The notes: generated by a model from the sequence alone, not told the origin. A stretch of DNA of 64,000 nucleotides from Actinoplanes sp. DH11 (GCF_020873875.1 NZ_JAHWGU010000036.1:19819-83818); one strand, 5' to 3'. Numbered from the stretch's first letter, positions 8,150-16,446 are shown. Program-made: numbers and translations.

Positions 8150-9166
8150 GTGCCAGCCCGAGTCCCCCAGGACCTCGACCGCAACATCGCCCTCGACCTG
8201 GTCCGAGTGACCGAAGCAGCCGCCATGGCCGCCGGTCGCTGGGTCGGCCGGGGTGACAAGAACGGCGGTGACGGTGCCGCCGTCGACGCCATGCGCAAAC
8301 TCATCAACTCGATCCAGATGCAGGGCGTCGTGGTGATCGGTGAGGGTGAGAAGGACGAAGCGCCGATGCTTTACAACGGCGAACGGGTCGGCGACGGCAC
8401 CGGCCCCGAGGTGGACGTCGCGGTCGACCCGATCGACGGCACCACGCTGATGAGTAAAGGCATGCCGGGCGCGGTGTCGGTGCTCGCGGTCGCCGAGCGC
8501 GGCGCCATGTTCGATCCGAGCGCCGTGTTCTACATGGAGAAGATCGCCGTCGGGCCGGACTGCGCCGACGTCGTCGACATCAACGCCGGCACCGCGGAGA
8601 ACCTGCGGCGCATCGCGAAGGCGAAACGGTCGAGCGTCTCCGACGTGACGGTGTGCATCCTGGACCGTCCCCGGCACGCACAACTGGTCGCGGAGGTGCG
8701 GCAGGCCGGGGCGAACATCCGGTTCATCACCGACGGCGACATCGCCGGCGCCATCTCGGCGGCCCGCCTGGAGTCCGACGTCGACGTCCTGATGGGCATC
8801 GGCGGCACCCCGGAGGGGATCACGGCGGCGTGCGCGCTCAAGTGTCTGGGCGGCACGATCCAGGCGAAGCTGTGGCCGCATGACGAGTCGGAGCGGGAGA
8901 AGGCGATCGCCGCCGGGCACGACCTGGACCGGGTGCTCACCACCGACGACCTGGTCACCGGGGACAACTGCTTCTTCGTGGCGACCGGCGTGACCTCGGG
9001 CGACCTGCTCAAGGGTGTGCGGTACCGGTCAGGTGGCGCGCACACCCAGTCGATCGTGATGCGGTCCAAGAGCGGCACGATCCGGGTGATCGACTCGTAT
9101 CACCGGCTGGAGAAGCTCGCCCTTTACTCCGCGGTCGACTTCGACGGGCACCTGCCGACCCTGTGA
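8150..9166 (+). CDS. glpX: Class II fructose-1,6-bisphosphatase
   Basis: Hydrolyses fructose-1,6-bisphosphate to fructose-6-phosphate, the gluconeogenic bypass of phosphofructokinase; the sole FBPase in many actinobacteria. 338 residues. Signatures: DRNIALDLVRVTEAAAMAAG near the N-terminus, GEGEKDEAPML (about 64-74), and the metal/phosphate motif DPIDGTT (about 93-99), followed by GIGGTPEG around residue 223. Start GTG 8150 is set by the SD at 8138-8144 and fits the usual N-terminus. Works with pckG (16.4 kb) in gluconeogenesis. Confidence 0.96.
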   Translation: MPARVPQDLDRNIALDLVRVTEAAAMAAGRWVGRGDKNGGDGAAVDAMRKLINSIQMQGVVVIGEGEKDEAPMLYNGERVGDGTGPEVDVAVDPIDGTTLMSKGMPGAVSVLAVAERGAMFDPSAVFYMEKIAVGPDCADVVDINAGTAENLRRIAKAKRSSVSDVTVCILDRPRHAQLVAEVRQAGANIRFITDGDIAGAISAARLESDVDVLMGIGGTPEGITAACALKCLGGTIQAKLWPHDESEREKAIAAGHDLDRVLTTDDLVTGDNCFFVATGVTSGDLLKGVRYRSGGAHTQSIVMRSKSGTIRVIDSYHRLEKLALYSAVDFDGHLPTL

Positions 9167-9172
9167 GAGATC

Positions 9173-9199
9173 GCCGCCGGCGTTCCGCGCGCCGGCGGC
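9173..9199 (+). terminator. glpX/rhomboid intergenic hairpin
   Basis: GCCGCCGGCG, 7-nt loop, CGCCGGCGGC: a perfect 10-bp stem 6 bp after the glpX stop, between convergent genes, so it can serve both. Confidence 0.75.
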
Positions 9200-9233
9200 G
9201 GCACAGGTCAGCAGAGCGGGACGGTGACGGGGG

Positions 9234-9851
9234 TCAGCGGCGGCGGCGGAACAGGATCGCCGCGATCACGCCGCCGACCAGGCCGAGCAGGTGGCCTTGC
9301 CAGGACACCCGGGCGTCGGTCGGCAGGATGCCATAGAGCTGGTACCAGTACAGCAGGCCGATGAAGGCGCCGACCGCGATGTTCCACCAGCTGCGTTCCA
9401 CCAGCCCCCGGATGAGCAGCATCCCGAGGTAGCCGAAGATGACGCCGCTGGCGCCGACCACGACGCTCTGCGGGTCGCCGATGAACCAGACGCCCAAGCC
9501 GGACACCGCCATGATCACCACGGTCGACCAGACGAATCGGCGCACGCCACCGGCGAGCACGAACGTGCCGAGCAGGATCAGCGGGACCGCGTTGCCGTAG
9601 AGATGCGCCCAGTCGGCGTGCAGGAAGGGGCTGAAGAGCACCCCGTCCAGCCCGTCGATGCGACGCGGGATGATGCCGCCGGCCACGTCGAGCGTGCCGG
9701 GGCCGAGGCCGACGTCGATCGCCTCGATGAGGAAGAGTCCGGGAACGATGGCGCACATCGTCACGAACGCCCGGCCCAGCGACGCGTAGAACGCATCGGT
9801 GCCGAACCTCGCCGCCTCGTCCTCGCGTGCCTGCGCCCAGCTGTAGCCCAT
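9234..9851 (-). CDS. Rhomboid-family intramembrane serine protease
   Basis: Cleaves transmembrane helices of substrate proteins inside the membrane. 205 residues with about six hydrophobic helices. The catalytic dyad is visible: Ser near residue 135 in GASGVIFG and His near 187 in WQGHLLGLVGG. The HADWAHLYGNAVPL segment (about 78-90) matches the conserved HxxxxHxxxN loop region. ATG 9851 is chosen; the open frame extends to 9974, but that part is Arg/Ser/Pro-rich and overlaps the upstream protease gene's end. The secreted trypsin-like gene ends 43 bp upstream, so co-transcription is possible. Confidence 0.93.
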   Translation of the reverse strand: MGYSWAQAREDEAARFGTDAFYASLGRAFVTMCAIVPGLFLIEAIDVGLGPGTLDVAGGIIPRRIDGLDGVLFSPFLHADWAHLYGNAVPLILLGTFVLAGGVRRFVWSTVVIMAVSGLGVWFIGDPQSVVVGASGVIFGYLGMLLIRGLVERSWWNIAVGAFIGLLYWYQLYGILPTDARVSWQGHLLGLVGGVIAAILFRRRR

Positions 9852-9894
9852 GCATCGATGGTGGCAGCAGGATGGGGCGGCGGCCAGTCGAGCG

Positions 9895-10770
9895 TCAGCT
9901 GAGCTTCGCGGTGGCCTCCCGGATCGCGACCCGGAATTTGGATATCTGGGTGTAGACCCCGAAATATCCGTCACGAGCGCACCCGAGACCCCAGCTCACG
10001 ATGCCGACCTGCACCCACCGGCTGCCGTCGCGGCGCACCATCGGGCCACCGGAGTCACCCTGACAGGTGTCGACCCCGTGCCGGCCCGCGCAGATCGACT
10101 CGTCACGGACCAATTCCACCCCGGCCTGGCGGTACGCCTTCGCGCACGCCTCGTCCGGGATCGTCGGCACGTTCGCGTAGTGCAGGCGCTGCTCCTGGCG
10201 TACCGAAGTCTCCTGGGTCTGCCCCCAGCCCATCACGGTGAACGTGCCCGCGTCGCGGCTGCCGTCCGGCACCAGAGCCAGGGTCGGCAGGGACAGCGCG
10301 CGTTCCAGCTTGACCACCGCCCAGTCGTCTCCCCGCGTCTCGGTCACGAAGTCGGGTGACCGGAACACTTCGACCGACCGCACCGAGACGGCCCGCTTGG
10401 AGCGCAGGTCGGGCGCCCCCGCGGTGATCGTGATCTTGGTGTTCGGGCCGGTCTCGCCGACGCAGTGGCCGGCGGTGAGCACCACCCGGGGTGCGGTGAG
10501 CGCGCCGCCGCAGCCCATCGAGAGCCGGACCGCCCAGGGGAACCTGCCGACGGCGGCGACCTTGCCGCCGATCACTTCGGGAATCCGCTGCCGGCCGTCG
10601 CCGGCGATCCGCCGCCACGCGTCGCCCGCGATCCGCCACTCGTCGTCCGCGCTCCGCCGCCACTCGTCGCCGGTGACGCCCCGGCGGTCGTCGCCGGCCC
10701 GGACCGGTGCGGCGCTCAGGAGGAGCGTGACCGCGGCGACCGCGAGGAGTGAGACGACATTTCGGACCAT
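9895..10770 (-). CDS. Secreted trypsin-like serine protease (S1)
   Basis: 291 residues. Signal peptide 1-25 with an AxA-like site (PVRA-G). A short propeptide carries three 8-residue repeats (35-58: DEWRRSAD, DEWRIAGD, AWRRIAGD). The mature enzyme begins near VIGGK (about 66). Catalytic triad: His102 (TAGHC), Asp149 (DDWAVVKL), Ser240 (GDSGGP). Asp234 in the VDTCQGDSGG loop sits six residues before the serine, as in enzymes cutting after Lys/Arg. Disulfide cysteines flank the active site. The standard VIGG N-terminus implies zymogen activation by cleavage after the propeptide. Confidence 0.95.
   Translation of the reverse strand: MVRNVVSLLAVAAVTLLLSAAPVRAGDDRRGVTGDEWRRSADDEWRIAGDAWRRIAGDGRQRIPEVIGGKVAAVGRFPWAVRLSMGCGGALTAPRVVLTAGHCVGETGPNTKITITAGAPDLRSKRAVSVRSVEVFRSPDFVTETRGDDWAVVKLERALSLPTLALVPDGSRDAGTFTVMGWGQTQETSVRQEQRLHYANVPTIPDEACAKAYRQAGVELVRDESICAGRHGVDTCQGDSGGPMVRRDGSRWVQVGIVSWGLGCARDGYFGVYTQISKFRVAIREATAKLS
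10597..10668. repeat. 24-bp coding repeat in the protease propeptide
   Basis: Three in-frame 24-bp units encode DEWRRSAD, DEWRIAGD and AWRRIAGD immediately before the mature N-terminus. Confidence 0.8.
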
Positions 10771-10791
10771 ACGGACATTTGATCACAGCAA

Positions 10792-10825
10792 AACGGGGCT
10801 GTGCGGCGTGCCGCGCAGCCCCGTT
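10792..10825 (-). terminator. Terminator of the transglycosylase-like gene
   Basis: 16-bp arms with a 2-nt loop and one mismatch; the outer arms are AACGGGGCTG and CAGCCCCGTT. On the minus strand a short T run follows, so this is a good rho-independent-type terminator. Confidence 0.8.
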
Positions 10826-10830
10826 CCACG

Positions 10831-10866
10831 AAGTGTCAGTACCAGCTGGGAAGTGTCAGTACCAGC
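10831..10866. repeat. 20-bp tandem duplication over a gene 3' end
   Basis: AAGTGTCAGTACCAGC occurs at 10831-10846 and 10851-10866. The right copy contains the last codons and the stop of the transglycosylase-like gene; the left copy duplicates them just downstream. Confidence 0.85.
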
Positions 10867-11587
10867 CGACGTTCTGCGAGTGGTTCCATGCGCCGCACGG
10901 CGTGCCGTAACGGCCCTTGATGTAGCCGAGACCCCACTCGATCTGGGTGGCCGGGTTGGTCTTCCAGTCCGAGCCCGCCGACGCCATCTTGCTGCCCGGC
11001 AGGGACTGCGGAATCCCGTACGCCCCGGAGCTGGGGTTGGTGGCCTTGTAGTTCCAGCCACTCTCCTTCTTCCACAGCTTGTCCAGGCACGGGAACTGGG
11101 CGATCGCGAAACCCTTGTCGACCATCAGGGCGCAGCCGATCTCGCGGCTGCCGCTGTACTCGCTGCAGGACGCGGGAATGTCGCCGGTGAACTCCGCCGG
11201 GCCGCCCGAGCCGCCGGACTCCCCGGCCTCGGCAGCCGCCTTCTTCGCCTCGGCGGCCTTCTTGGCCTCGGCAGCCTTCTTCTCGGCAGCGATCGCCTTC
11301 TTCTCCAGCGTCCACGCCTTGCCGGCCGCGGACTTCGCCTGGGTGGCCGCCTTCGCCGCCGCGACGTCCTCCGCCTGGTCCCGGAAGGCCCGGTCCGCGG
11401 CGTGGTACGCCTGACGCTCCTTGAGCAGCTGCATCTCGCTGGGGGCCGCGGGCAGGACGATCTGGGCCGACGCGTTCTGCTGCTGGATCTCGCGGTCCTG
11501 ACCGAGGTAGACACCGCCGGCCAGTCCGGTGAGGAGCAGTCCGACCGAGGCCGCACGAACTCCGAGCCGGCTCCAGAGCCGATTCAC
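10856..11587 (-). CDS. Secreted transglycosylase-like cell-wall protein
   Basis: 243 residues. N-terminal membrane helix or uncleaved signal (about 10-29), an Ala/Lys/Glu coiled coil (about 68-122; AEAKKAAEAKK), a Gly/Ser linker, then a compact C-terminal domain (about 138-243) with a candidate catalytic Glu175 in LWKKESGWN and the sequence SGAYGIPQSLPGS. This is the aggregation-promoting-factor/SLT-like fold that cleaves or binds peptidoglycan outside the membrane. GTG 11587 follows a GAAGGGA site; an upstream frame to 11611 is less likely. A Crp-like palindrome lies in the 268-bp leader. Confidence 0.88.
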   Translation of the reverse strand: MNRLWSRLGVRAASVGLLLTGLAGGVYLGQDREIQQQNASAQIVLPAAPSEMQLLKERQAYHAADRAFRDQAEDVAAAKAATQAKSAAGKAWTLEKKAIAAEKKAAEAKKAAEAKKAAAEAGESGGSGGPAEFTGDIPASCSEYSGSREIGCALMVDKGFAIAQFPCLDKLWKKESGWNYKATNPSSGAYGIPQSLPGSKMASAGSDWKTNPATQIEWGLGYIKGRYGTPCGAWNHSQNVGWY

Positions 11588-11855
11588 GAAGATTCCCTTC
11601 GTCGGGGGCAATGACGCGGCGCCCCCACCGCCGTGCGGTGGACCGCGCCGCGAGCACCGCGACCCCTCCGGGCCGCCGCCTCGGTTGCTCCGAGGGATGA
11701 CCCAAGTCGATCTTCGACATCGTGGTCACCTGTTTGGCGCTCGGCGACCACCATGGCGCAACGTGAAGTGGATGTGAAATGCCAACGCGGTCTTGTGACC
11801 TTAGTCACTCGTTTTTTTACTTCATTTCGGCACAAAATTCCGCGCTGGCGTCATC
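11588..11855 (-). promoter_or_regulatory. Long leader of the transglycosylase-like gene
   Basis: 268 bp without a credible gene. Holds the Crp-type site (11795-11808) and a 7-3-7 hairpin CCACCGC-CGT-GCGGTGG at 11625-11641. I looked for c-di-AMP (ydaO) aptamer motifs, known upstream of some actinobacterial wall hydrolases, and did not find them. Confidence 0.5.
11795..11808. promoter_or_regulatory. Crp-type palindrome
   Basis: GTGAC-CTTA-GTCAC, embedded in TGTGACCTTAGTCACT. It fits TGTGA-N6-TCAC(A) and GTG-N6-GNCAC, the actinobacterial cAMP-receptor family consensus. It lies 208 bp upstream of the wall-protein start. Confidence 0.5.
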
Positions 11856-13274
11856 TCACAGGGGGATTTCCTCCAACAGGTCGGTGACCACCTCGGCGAT
11901 CGGAGATCGTTCCGAACGGGTGAGCGTGACGTGGGCGAAGATCGGATGCCCCTTCAGCGCCTCGATCACCGCGGTGACGCCGTCGTGCCGCCCGACGCGC
12001 AGATTGTCCCGCTGGGCCACGTCGTGGGTGAGCACCACCCGCGAGTTCTGCCCGATCCGGGAGAGGACGGTCAGCAGAACGTTGCGCTCCAGGGACTGCG
12101 CCTCGTCGACGATGACGAACGCGTCGTGCAGGCTCCGGCCGCGAATGTGGGTCAGCGGCAGCACCTCGAGCATGCCGCGGGCCAGCACCTCCTCCACCAC
12201 GTTGGTGTGCACCACCGCGCCGAGGGTGTCGAAGACCGCCTGCGCCCAGGGCGACATCTTCTCCGCCTCGCTGCCGGGCAGGTAGCCGAGCTCCTGACCG
12301 CCGACCGCGTAGAGGGGCCGGAAGACCACCACCTTCTTGTGGCGGTTGCGCTCCATCGTCGCCTCCAGGCCGGCGCAGAGCGCCAGCGCGGACTTGCCGG
12401 TGCCGGCCCGGCCGCCGAGCGAGACGATGCCGATCGCCTCGTCGAGCAGGATGTCCAGCGCCACCCGCTGCTCCGCGGAGCGGCCGCGCAGGCCGAACGC
12501 GTCCCGATCGCCGCGGACCAGCTTGATGCTCTTGTCCGGGTTGACCCGGGCCAGTGCCGAGCCGCGCGGCGAATGGATCACCAGGCCGGTGTGGCAGGGA
12601 AGCCCCTCGGCCTCCTCCACCTCCAGTTCGTCACCGGCGTAGAGGCTGCCCACCTGTTCCTCGCTGAGCCGCAGGTCAGCCATGCCGGTCCAGGTGGGGT
12701 CGCTGGCCTGGCCGTGCCGGTACTCGTCGGCGGTCAGGCCGACCGACGCCGCCTTCACCCGCAGTGGCATGTCCTTGCTGACAAGCGTGACGTCGCGGCC
12801 CTCGGCGGCCAGCCCGAGCGCCACCGACAGGATGCGGGTGTCGTTCGAGTCGTTACGGAAGCCCTGTGGCAGCACACTCTGGTCGGCGTGGTTCAGTTCG
12901 ACGCGGAGCGTGCCGCCCTCGTCGTTGCAGAGCACCGGCTGGTCCAGGCGGCCGTGCTTGATCCGCAGCTCGTCCAGCATCCGCAGCGACTGCCGGGCGA
13001 ACCAGCCCAGTTCGGGGTGGTGACGTTTGCCCTCCAGTTCGGAGATCACCACGAGGGGGACGACCACCTCGTGGTCGGTGAACCGGCGGAACGCCGCCGG
13101 GTCGGACAGCAGGACCGAAGTGTCCAGGACGAAGACGCGGCCGGCCGGGGCCGGCTCGGCGTCCGCGTGCCGGTCCCGCGCCTTGCGGCGCGAGGTCGTG
13201 GCACGGGTCTTGGTCACCTTGTCGGCCGGGTCGGAGTTCGAAGCGACACCGGCATCGGTACGGCGAGATGTCAC
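11856..13274 (-). CDS. PIN-PhoH protein (PhoH2-type RNA helicase/RNase)
   Basis: 472 residues. An N-terminal PIN ribonuclease domain (about 47-180) has acidic residues at Asp51 (VLDTSVLL), Glu79 (ISELEGKR) and the NDTRILSVAL region. A C-terminal PhoH ATPase domain (about 265-472) has Walker A GRAGTGKS (288-295) and Walker B VIVDEAQ. PhoH2 proteins of mycobacteria unwind and cut RNA in an ATP-dependent manner. GTG 13274 is preferred; the frame runs to ATG 13421, but those 49 residues are Arg/Gly-rich without homology. The start is therefore moderately certain, the family very certain. Confidence 0.92.
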   Translation of the reverse strand: MTSRRTDAGVASNSDPADKVTKTRATTSRRKARDRHADAEPAPAGRVFVLDTSVLLSDPAAFRRFTDHEVVVPLVVISELEGKRHHPELGWFARQSLRMLDELRIKHGRLDQPVLCNDEGGTLRVELNHADQSVLPQGFRNDSNDTRILSVALGLAAEGRDVTLVSKDMPLRVKAASVGLTADEYRHGQASDPTWTGMADLRLSEEQVGSLYAGDELEVEEAEGLPCHTGLVIHSPRGSALARVNPDKSIKLVRGDRDAFGLRGRSAEQRVALDILLDEAIGIVSLGGRAGTGKSALALCAGLEATMERNRHKKVVVFRPLYAVGGQELGYLPGSEAEKMSPWAQAVFDTLGAVVHTNVVEEVLARGMLEVLPLTHIRGRSLHDAFVIVDEAQSLERNVLLTVLSRIGQNSRVVLTHDVAQRDNLRVGRHDGVTAVIEALKGHPIFAHVTLTRSERSPIAEVVTDLLEEIPL

Positions 13275-13479
13275 AGGCCTGCTCCAGCGGGCGTGCAACC
13301 CGCCACCCGCGGTCCGCCACCTCCGGCCGCCGGCACATGCACAGGGACGGATTGCGAGCCCTGTGGCGCACGTCGTCGCTGGTCCGGGCCGGCCGGCTGG
13401 CCCGGGACGACCCCGTGCCATGACTCAGACGCTAGCGGTCAACTCGGTCCTGCGGTAGTGCGCAAAATCGGGCACCGAA

Positions 13480-13494
13480 GGGTGACCCTCACCC
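13480..13494. promoter_or_regulatory. Palindrome upstream of otsB
   Basis: GGGTGA-CCC-TCACCC, a perfect inverted repeat about 41 bp before the otsB -10 box. Candidate operator in the 272-bp divergent phoH/otsB region. Confidence 0.35.
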
Positions 13495-13534
13495 CACGCG
13501 AAATCGTCACGCATAAAAGACGACCTTCCGCGGG

Positions 13535-13540
13535 TAGTCT
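13535..13540 (+). promoter_or_regulatory. -10 box, leaderless type (otsB)
   Basis: TAGTCT, 6 nt before GTG 13547. Confidence 0.5.
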
Positions 13541-13546
13541 GGCCGT

Positions 13547-14353
13547 GTGGCAGAGATCGCGCGTCCGACACATCCGCTGACCACCGACGAGGCCTGGGCT
13601 TTCACGGCCGCACGGGCCTCCGCGACCACGTTCTTCTTCGACTTCGACGGAGTCCTGTCGCCGGTGACCGACGACCCGGACGCGTCCCAGCCGGTGCCGG
13701 CGGTGCTCGGCGTGCTGGAGCGTCTGGCGACCGTGGTGTCCCGTGTGGCGATCGTCTCAGCCCGGCCGGTCAGTTTCCTGCGCTCGCGCTTCGAGACCCT
13801 CGGCGGCGTCGACCTCTACGGCCTCTACGGGCTCGAGGTGTGGCACGACGGCCGGGTGGTGACCGAGCCGGCCGCGCTGGAGTTCGTCCCCACCATGGAC
13901 GCGCTGGCCGCGCAGGCCCGTGCCGAGCTGCCCGCCGAGATCCTGGTGGAATACAAGCGGCTCTCCGTCGCCCTGCACTACCGCACCGCGCCCAGCCTGG
14001 GCAGCACCGTCGAGCGCTGGGGTCACGAGCAAGCCGAGCGCCTGGGCCTGCGGATCCAGGGCGGTCGCATGGTGATGGAGTTGAAGCCCCCGGTCGACCA
14101 GGACAAGGGCATGGTCATCACCGAGGGCGTGCGCAACGCGGGCTGCGCGTGGTATTTCGGGGATGACATGTCCGACATCAAGGCCTTCGACGCTCTGCGT
14201 GCCCGGGAAGCCGTCGACCCGGCCTTCTTCGGCATGGCGGTGGCCGTGGCCAACCCGGAGACCGGCGCCGAGGTGTCCAGCGCCGCCGACCTCACCCTCG
14301 AGTCGCCGGACGCGGTGGCCGCCTTCCTGGCCGACGGCCTGCGCCGCTTCTGA
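13547..14353 (+). CDS. otsB: Trehalose-6-phosphate phosphatase
   Basis: Dephosphorylates trehalose-6-phosphate to trehalose. 268 residues with HAD motifs: FFFDFDGVLSPV (about 28-39, nucleophile Asp in DFDG), AIVSARPVSFL (motif II region), the MELKPP-x-D-x-DKG cap/substrate motif, and YFGDDMSDIKAF (motif IV). GTG 13547 sits 6 nt after a TAGTCT box. No otsA is adjacent; the partner synthase must be elsewhere. Alternative general HAD phosphatase is unlikely given the KPPVDQDKG signature. Confidence 0.93.
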   Translation: MAEIARPTHPLTTDEAWAFTAARASATTFFFDFDGVLSPVTDDPDASQPVPAVLGVLERLATVVSRVAIVSARPVSFLRSRFETLGGVDLYGLYGLEVWHDGRVVTEPAALEFVPTMDALAAQARAELPAEILVEYKRLSVALHYRTAPSLGSTVERWGHEQAERLGLRIQGGRMVMELKPPVDQDKGMVITEGVRNAGCAWYFGDDMSDIKAFDALRAREAVDPAFFGMAVAVANPETGAEVSSAADLTLESPDAVAAFLADGLRRF

Positions 14354-14359
14354 CAGCCA

Positions 14360-14386
14360 CCCGGCGCGGCGCCGCGCGGCGCCGGG
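14360..14386 (+). terminator. otsB/uppS-like intergenic hairpin
   Basis: Arms CCCGGCGC and GCGCCGGG around a further GC-palindromic core, 6 bp after the otsB stop, between convergent genes. Confidence 0.65.
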
Positions 14387-14438
14387 AGAGCCGGGCGGAT
14401 GATCGCCGGGCGCGGCGCCGGGGAAGAGTGTGCCCGGC

Positions 14439-15209
14439 TCAGGCGCCGTAACGGCGCTGGCGGTTGCCGTAGGAGCGCAGCGCCCGCAGGAAGTCGATGC
14501 GCCGGAAATCCGGCCAGTTGGCGTCGTGGAAGTAGAACTCCGAGTGCGCCGACTGCCACAGCAGGAAACCGGAGAGCCGCTGCTCGCCGCTGGTCCGGAT
14601 GACCAGGTCGGGGTCGGGCTGGCCACGGGTGTAGAGATGCTCGGCGATGTGCTCGACGTCGAGGATCTCGGCGAGTTCCTCGAGGGTGCCGCCACCGGCC
14701 GCGTGCTCGTAGAGCAGGGAACGGACCGCGTCGGTGATCTCGCGGCGTCCGCCGTACCCCACCGCCATGTTGACCTCGACGCCACCGGTGCGGTTGCGGG
14801 TCTTCTCCTGTGCGGCCTTGAGCGTCGCCGCGGTCGCGGCCGGCAGCAGGTCCAGCGCACCCACCATGCGCAGCCGCCACGGGTTGCCGTCCTCGGCCAG
14901 CTCGGTCGCGAGGTCCTCGATGATCTTCACGAGCGGGTCGAGCTCGGCGGCCGGCCGACGCAGGTTGTCGGTGGCCAGCAGATAGAGGGTGGCGTGCTCG
15001 ATGCCGGCCTGATCACACCAGGTCAGCAGCTCCTTGATGCGGAAGGCGCCGACCCGGTGGCCGTCGTTGGGGTCGACGAAGCCCATCTCGCGGGCCCACC
15101 GCCGGTTGCCGTCGCACATGACGCCGACGTGCCGGGGCACGGGCTTGCCGACGAGCTTGCCGGCCAGCCGCCGCTCGTAAAGGGAATAGACCAGAGAACG
15201 CAGACTCAT
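14439..15209 (-). CDS. Z-isoprenyl diphosphate synthase (Rv1086-like)
   Basis: cis-Prenyltransferase that adds IPP to an allylic diphosphate. 256 residues. Motifs: VGVMCDGNRRWAREMG (about 30-45, catalytic Asp), YLLATDNLRRPAAEL, and the C-terminal IRTSGEQRLSGFLLWQSAHSE. From memory the sequence follows mycobacterial Z,E-farnesyl diphosphate synthase (Rv1086) more closely than the long-chain decaprenyl enzyme, so a short-chain product is likely; product length is inference. ATG 15209 chosen. The reductase gene ends 32 bp upstream, so the two probably form an operon. Confidence 0.92.
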   Translation of the reverse strand: MSLRSLVYSLYERRLAGKLVGKPVPRHVGVMCDGNRRWAREMGFVDPNDGHRVGAFRIKELLTWCDQAGIEHATLYLLATDNLRRPAAELDPLVKIIEDLATELAEDGNPWRLRMVGALDLLPAATAATLKAAQEKTRNRTGGVEVNMAVGYGGRREITDAVRSLLYEHAAGGGTLEELAEILDVEHIAEHLYTRGQPDPDLVIRTSGEQRLSGFLLWQSAHSEFYFHDANWPDFRRIDFLRALRSYGNRQRRYGA

Positions 15210-15241
15210 CACCGCAAAGGGTAGCCACCCCGGCCGCGGGC

Positions 15242-16360
15242 TCAAGCGGGGACGGTCCGCCACGGCACCATCCGCGACGCGATGCGCCCGATCGTGCCGG
15301 CGTCGAGCAGTCCGTCCGCGAGTCCGAGGTCCACCATCCGGGCGAACGTGTGCGGATCGTGGCGGGCGGCGGCCACCGCGGCGTCGGCGACCCGCGGCCA
15401 GGTGGTGAGCCGGGCCGCGGCGCCGGAGTGCCGCAGGTGCCGGCCGAGGCGGCGGCGCAGCGCGTCCCGGTAGCGCCCGGCCACGTCGTGCGGTCCCCGG
15501 GCCGCGGCCGCGCCGGCCAGCGCACCGGAGAGCACCGCGTAGAAGATGCCCTCCCCGGTCAGCGGATTGATCAGCGAGAGCGCGTCGCCGGCGAGGAGCA
15601 CCCGGCCCCGGCCTGCCGCCGGGCGGTGGGTGGACAACGGCAGGTGGTGCCCGCGCAGGCCGGTCGGTTCGGCGCCGGGCAGCAGGGCGGCGAGACGATC
15701 ACGGAGGTACGCCCGGGACAGCGGGCGGCCCCGCAGCAGCTCGCCGTACCCGACGTTGGCGGTGCCGTCGCCGAGCGGAAACTCCCAGGCGTACGCCGGC
15801 CAGCGCTGCCGGGTCGTGACGATGACCTGTTCGGTGGCGGCCGAGGGGGCGTACCCGCGGATCGCGATCGCCAGGTGCCCGGCCGGGTTGGCGCCGTGGC
15901 CCAGGAACCGCCGGACCACCGATCCGGCGCCGTCCGCCCCGATCAGCACCCGGGCCCGGTACTCGTCGTCGACGACGGCGAGGTCGTCCACCCGTACGCC
16001 ACGGGTCGTGTGCCGGCGCAACACCGCACCGGCCGCCACCGCCGCACGGACCAGGCGCTCGTCGAAGATCCGCCGGGGCACGGTGTGCGCCGGTCGCGGC
16101 AGCGGCCGGGCCACCGCCGCGCCACCCGGCGCCACCAGCCGCAACCGTTCGATCGGCGGGAAGCCGCCGACCGGGTCCGGCACGCCCAGCGCGGTCAGGA
16201 CGTCGACGGCCTCGGCCGCGATCCCGTCGCCGCACGGCTTGTCCCGCGGGAAGCCGATCCGGTCCAGCAGCAGCACCCGCGCGCCGCCGCGCAGGGCGGC
16301 CAGGGCCGCGGCGGACCCGGCCGGCCCGGCGCCGACGACGGCCACGTCATAGACGTCCAT
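15242..16360 (-). CDS. Geranylgeranyl reductase-family FAD oxidoreductase
   Basis: 372 residues. N-terminal FAD Rossmann motif VVGAGPAGSAAA (about 8-19), the family's PRDKPCGDG loop (about 37-45), and the second FAD signature RVLLAGDALSLINPLTGEGI. Members reduce double bonds in prenyl chains, such as menaquinone tails (MenJ) or archaeal lipids. Placed upstream of a cis-prenyl synthase with a 32-bp gap, it may saturate units of that product or of menaquinone; this is inference. ATG 16360 is preceded by CAGGCT 6 nt upstream, one base from the recurring -10. Confidence 0.9.
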   Translation of the reverse strand: MDVYDVAVVGAGPAGSAAALAALRGGARVLLLDRIGFPRDKPCGDGIAAEAVDVLTALGVPDPVGGFPPIERLRLVAPGGAAVARPLPRPAHTVPRRIFDERLVRAAVAAGAVLRRHTTRGVRVDDLAVVDDEYRARVLIGADGAGSVVRRFLGHGANPAGHLAIAIRGYAPSAATEQVIVTTRQRWPAYAWEFPLGDGTANVGYGELLRGRPLSRAYLRDRLAALLPGAEPTGLRGHHLPLSTHRPAAGRGRVLLAGDALSLINPLTGEGIFYAVLSGALAGAAAARGPHDVAGRYRDALRRRLGRHLRHSGAAARLTTWPRVADAAVAAARHDPHTFARMVDLGLADGLLDAGTIGRIASRMVPWRTVPA

Positions 16361-16446
16361 GCGGACAGCCTGGCGGTTCCGGCACCGACCGGCCACCCGT
16401 GCCGGGCCCGCACCCGGCAGGGGCGCGGGGGCGGACCCGGTGTGGA

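Noticed and set aside
11588..11855. A c-di-AMP riboswitch upstream of the transglycosylase-like gene
   Set aside because: Such riboswitches precede some actinobacterial wall hydrolases, but I could not find the conserved aptamer motifs; a covariance model search would settle it.
13275..13421. A 49-residue N-terminal extension of PhoH to ATG 13421
   Set aside because: Arg/Gly/Pro-rich and without similarity to the family; kept as an alternative start only.
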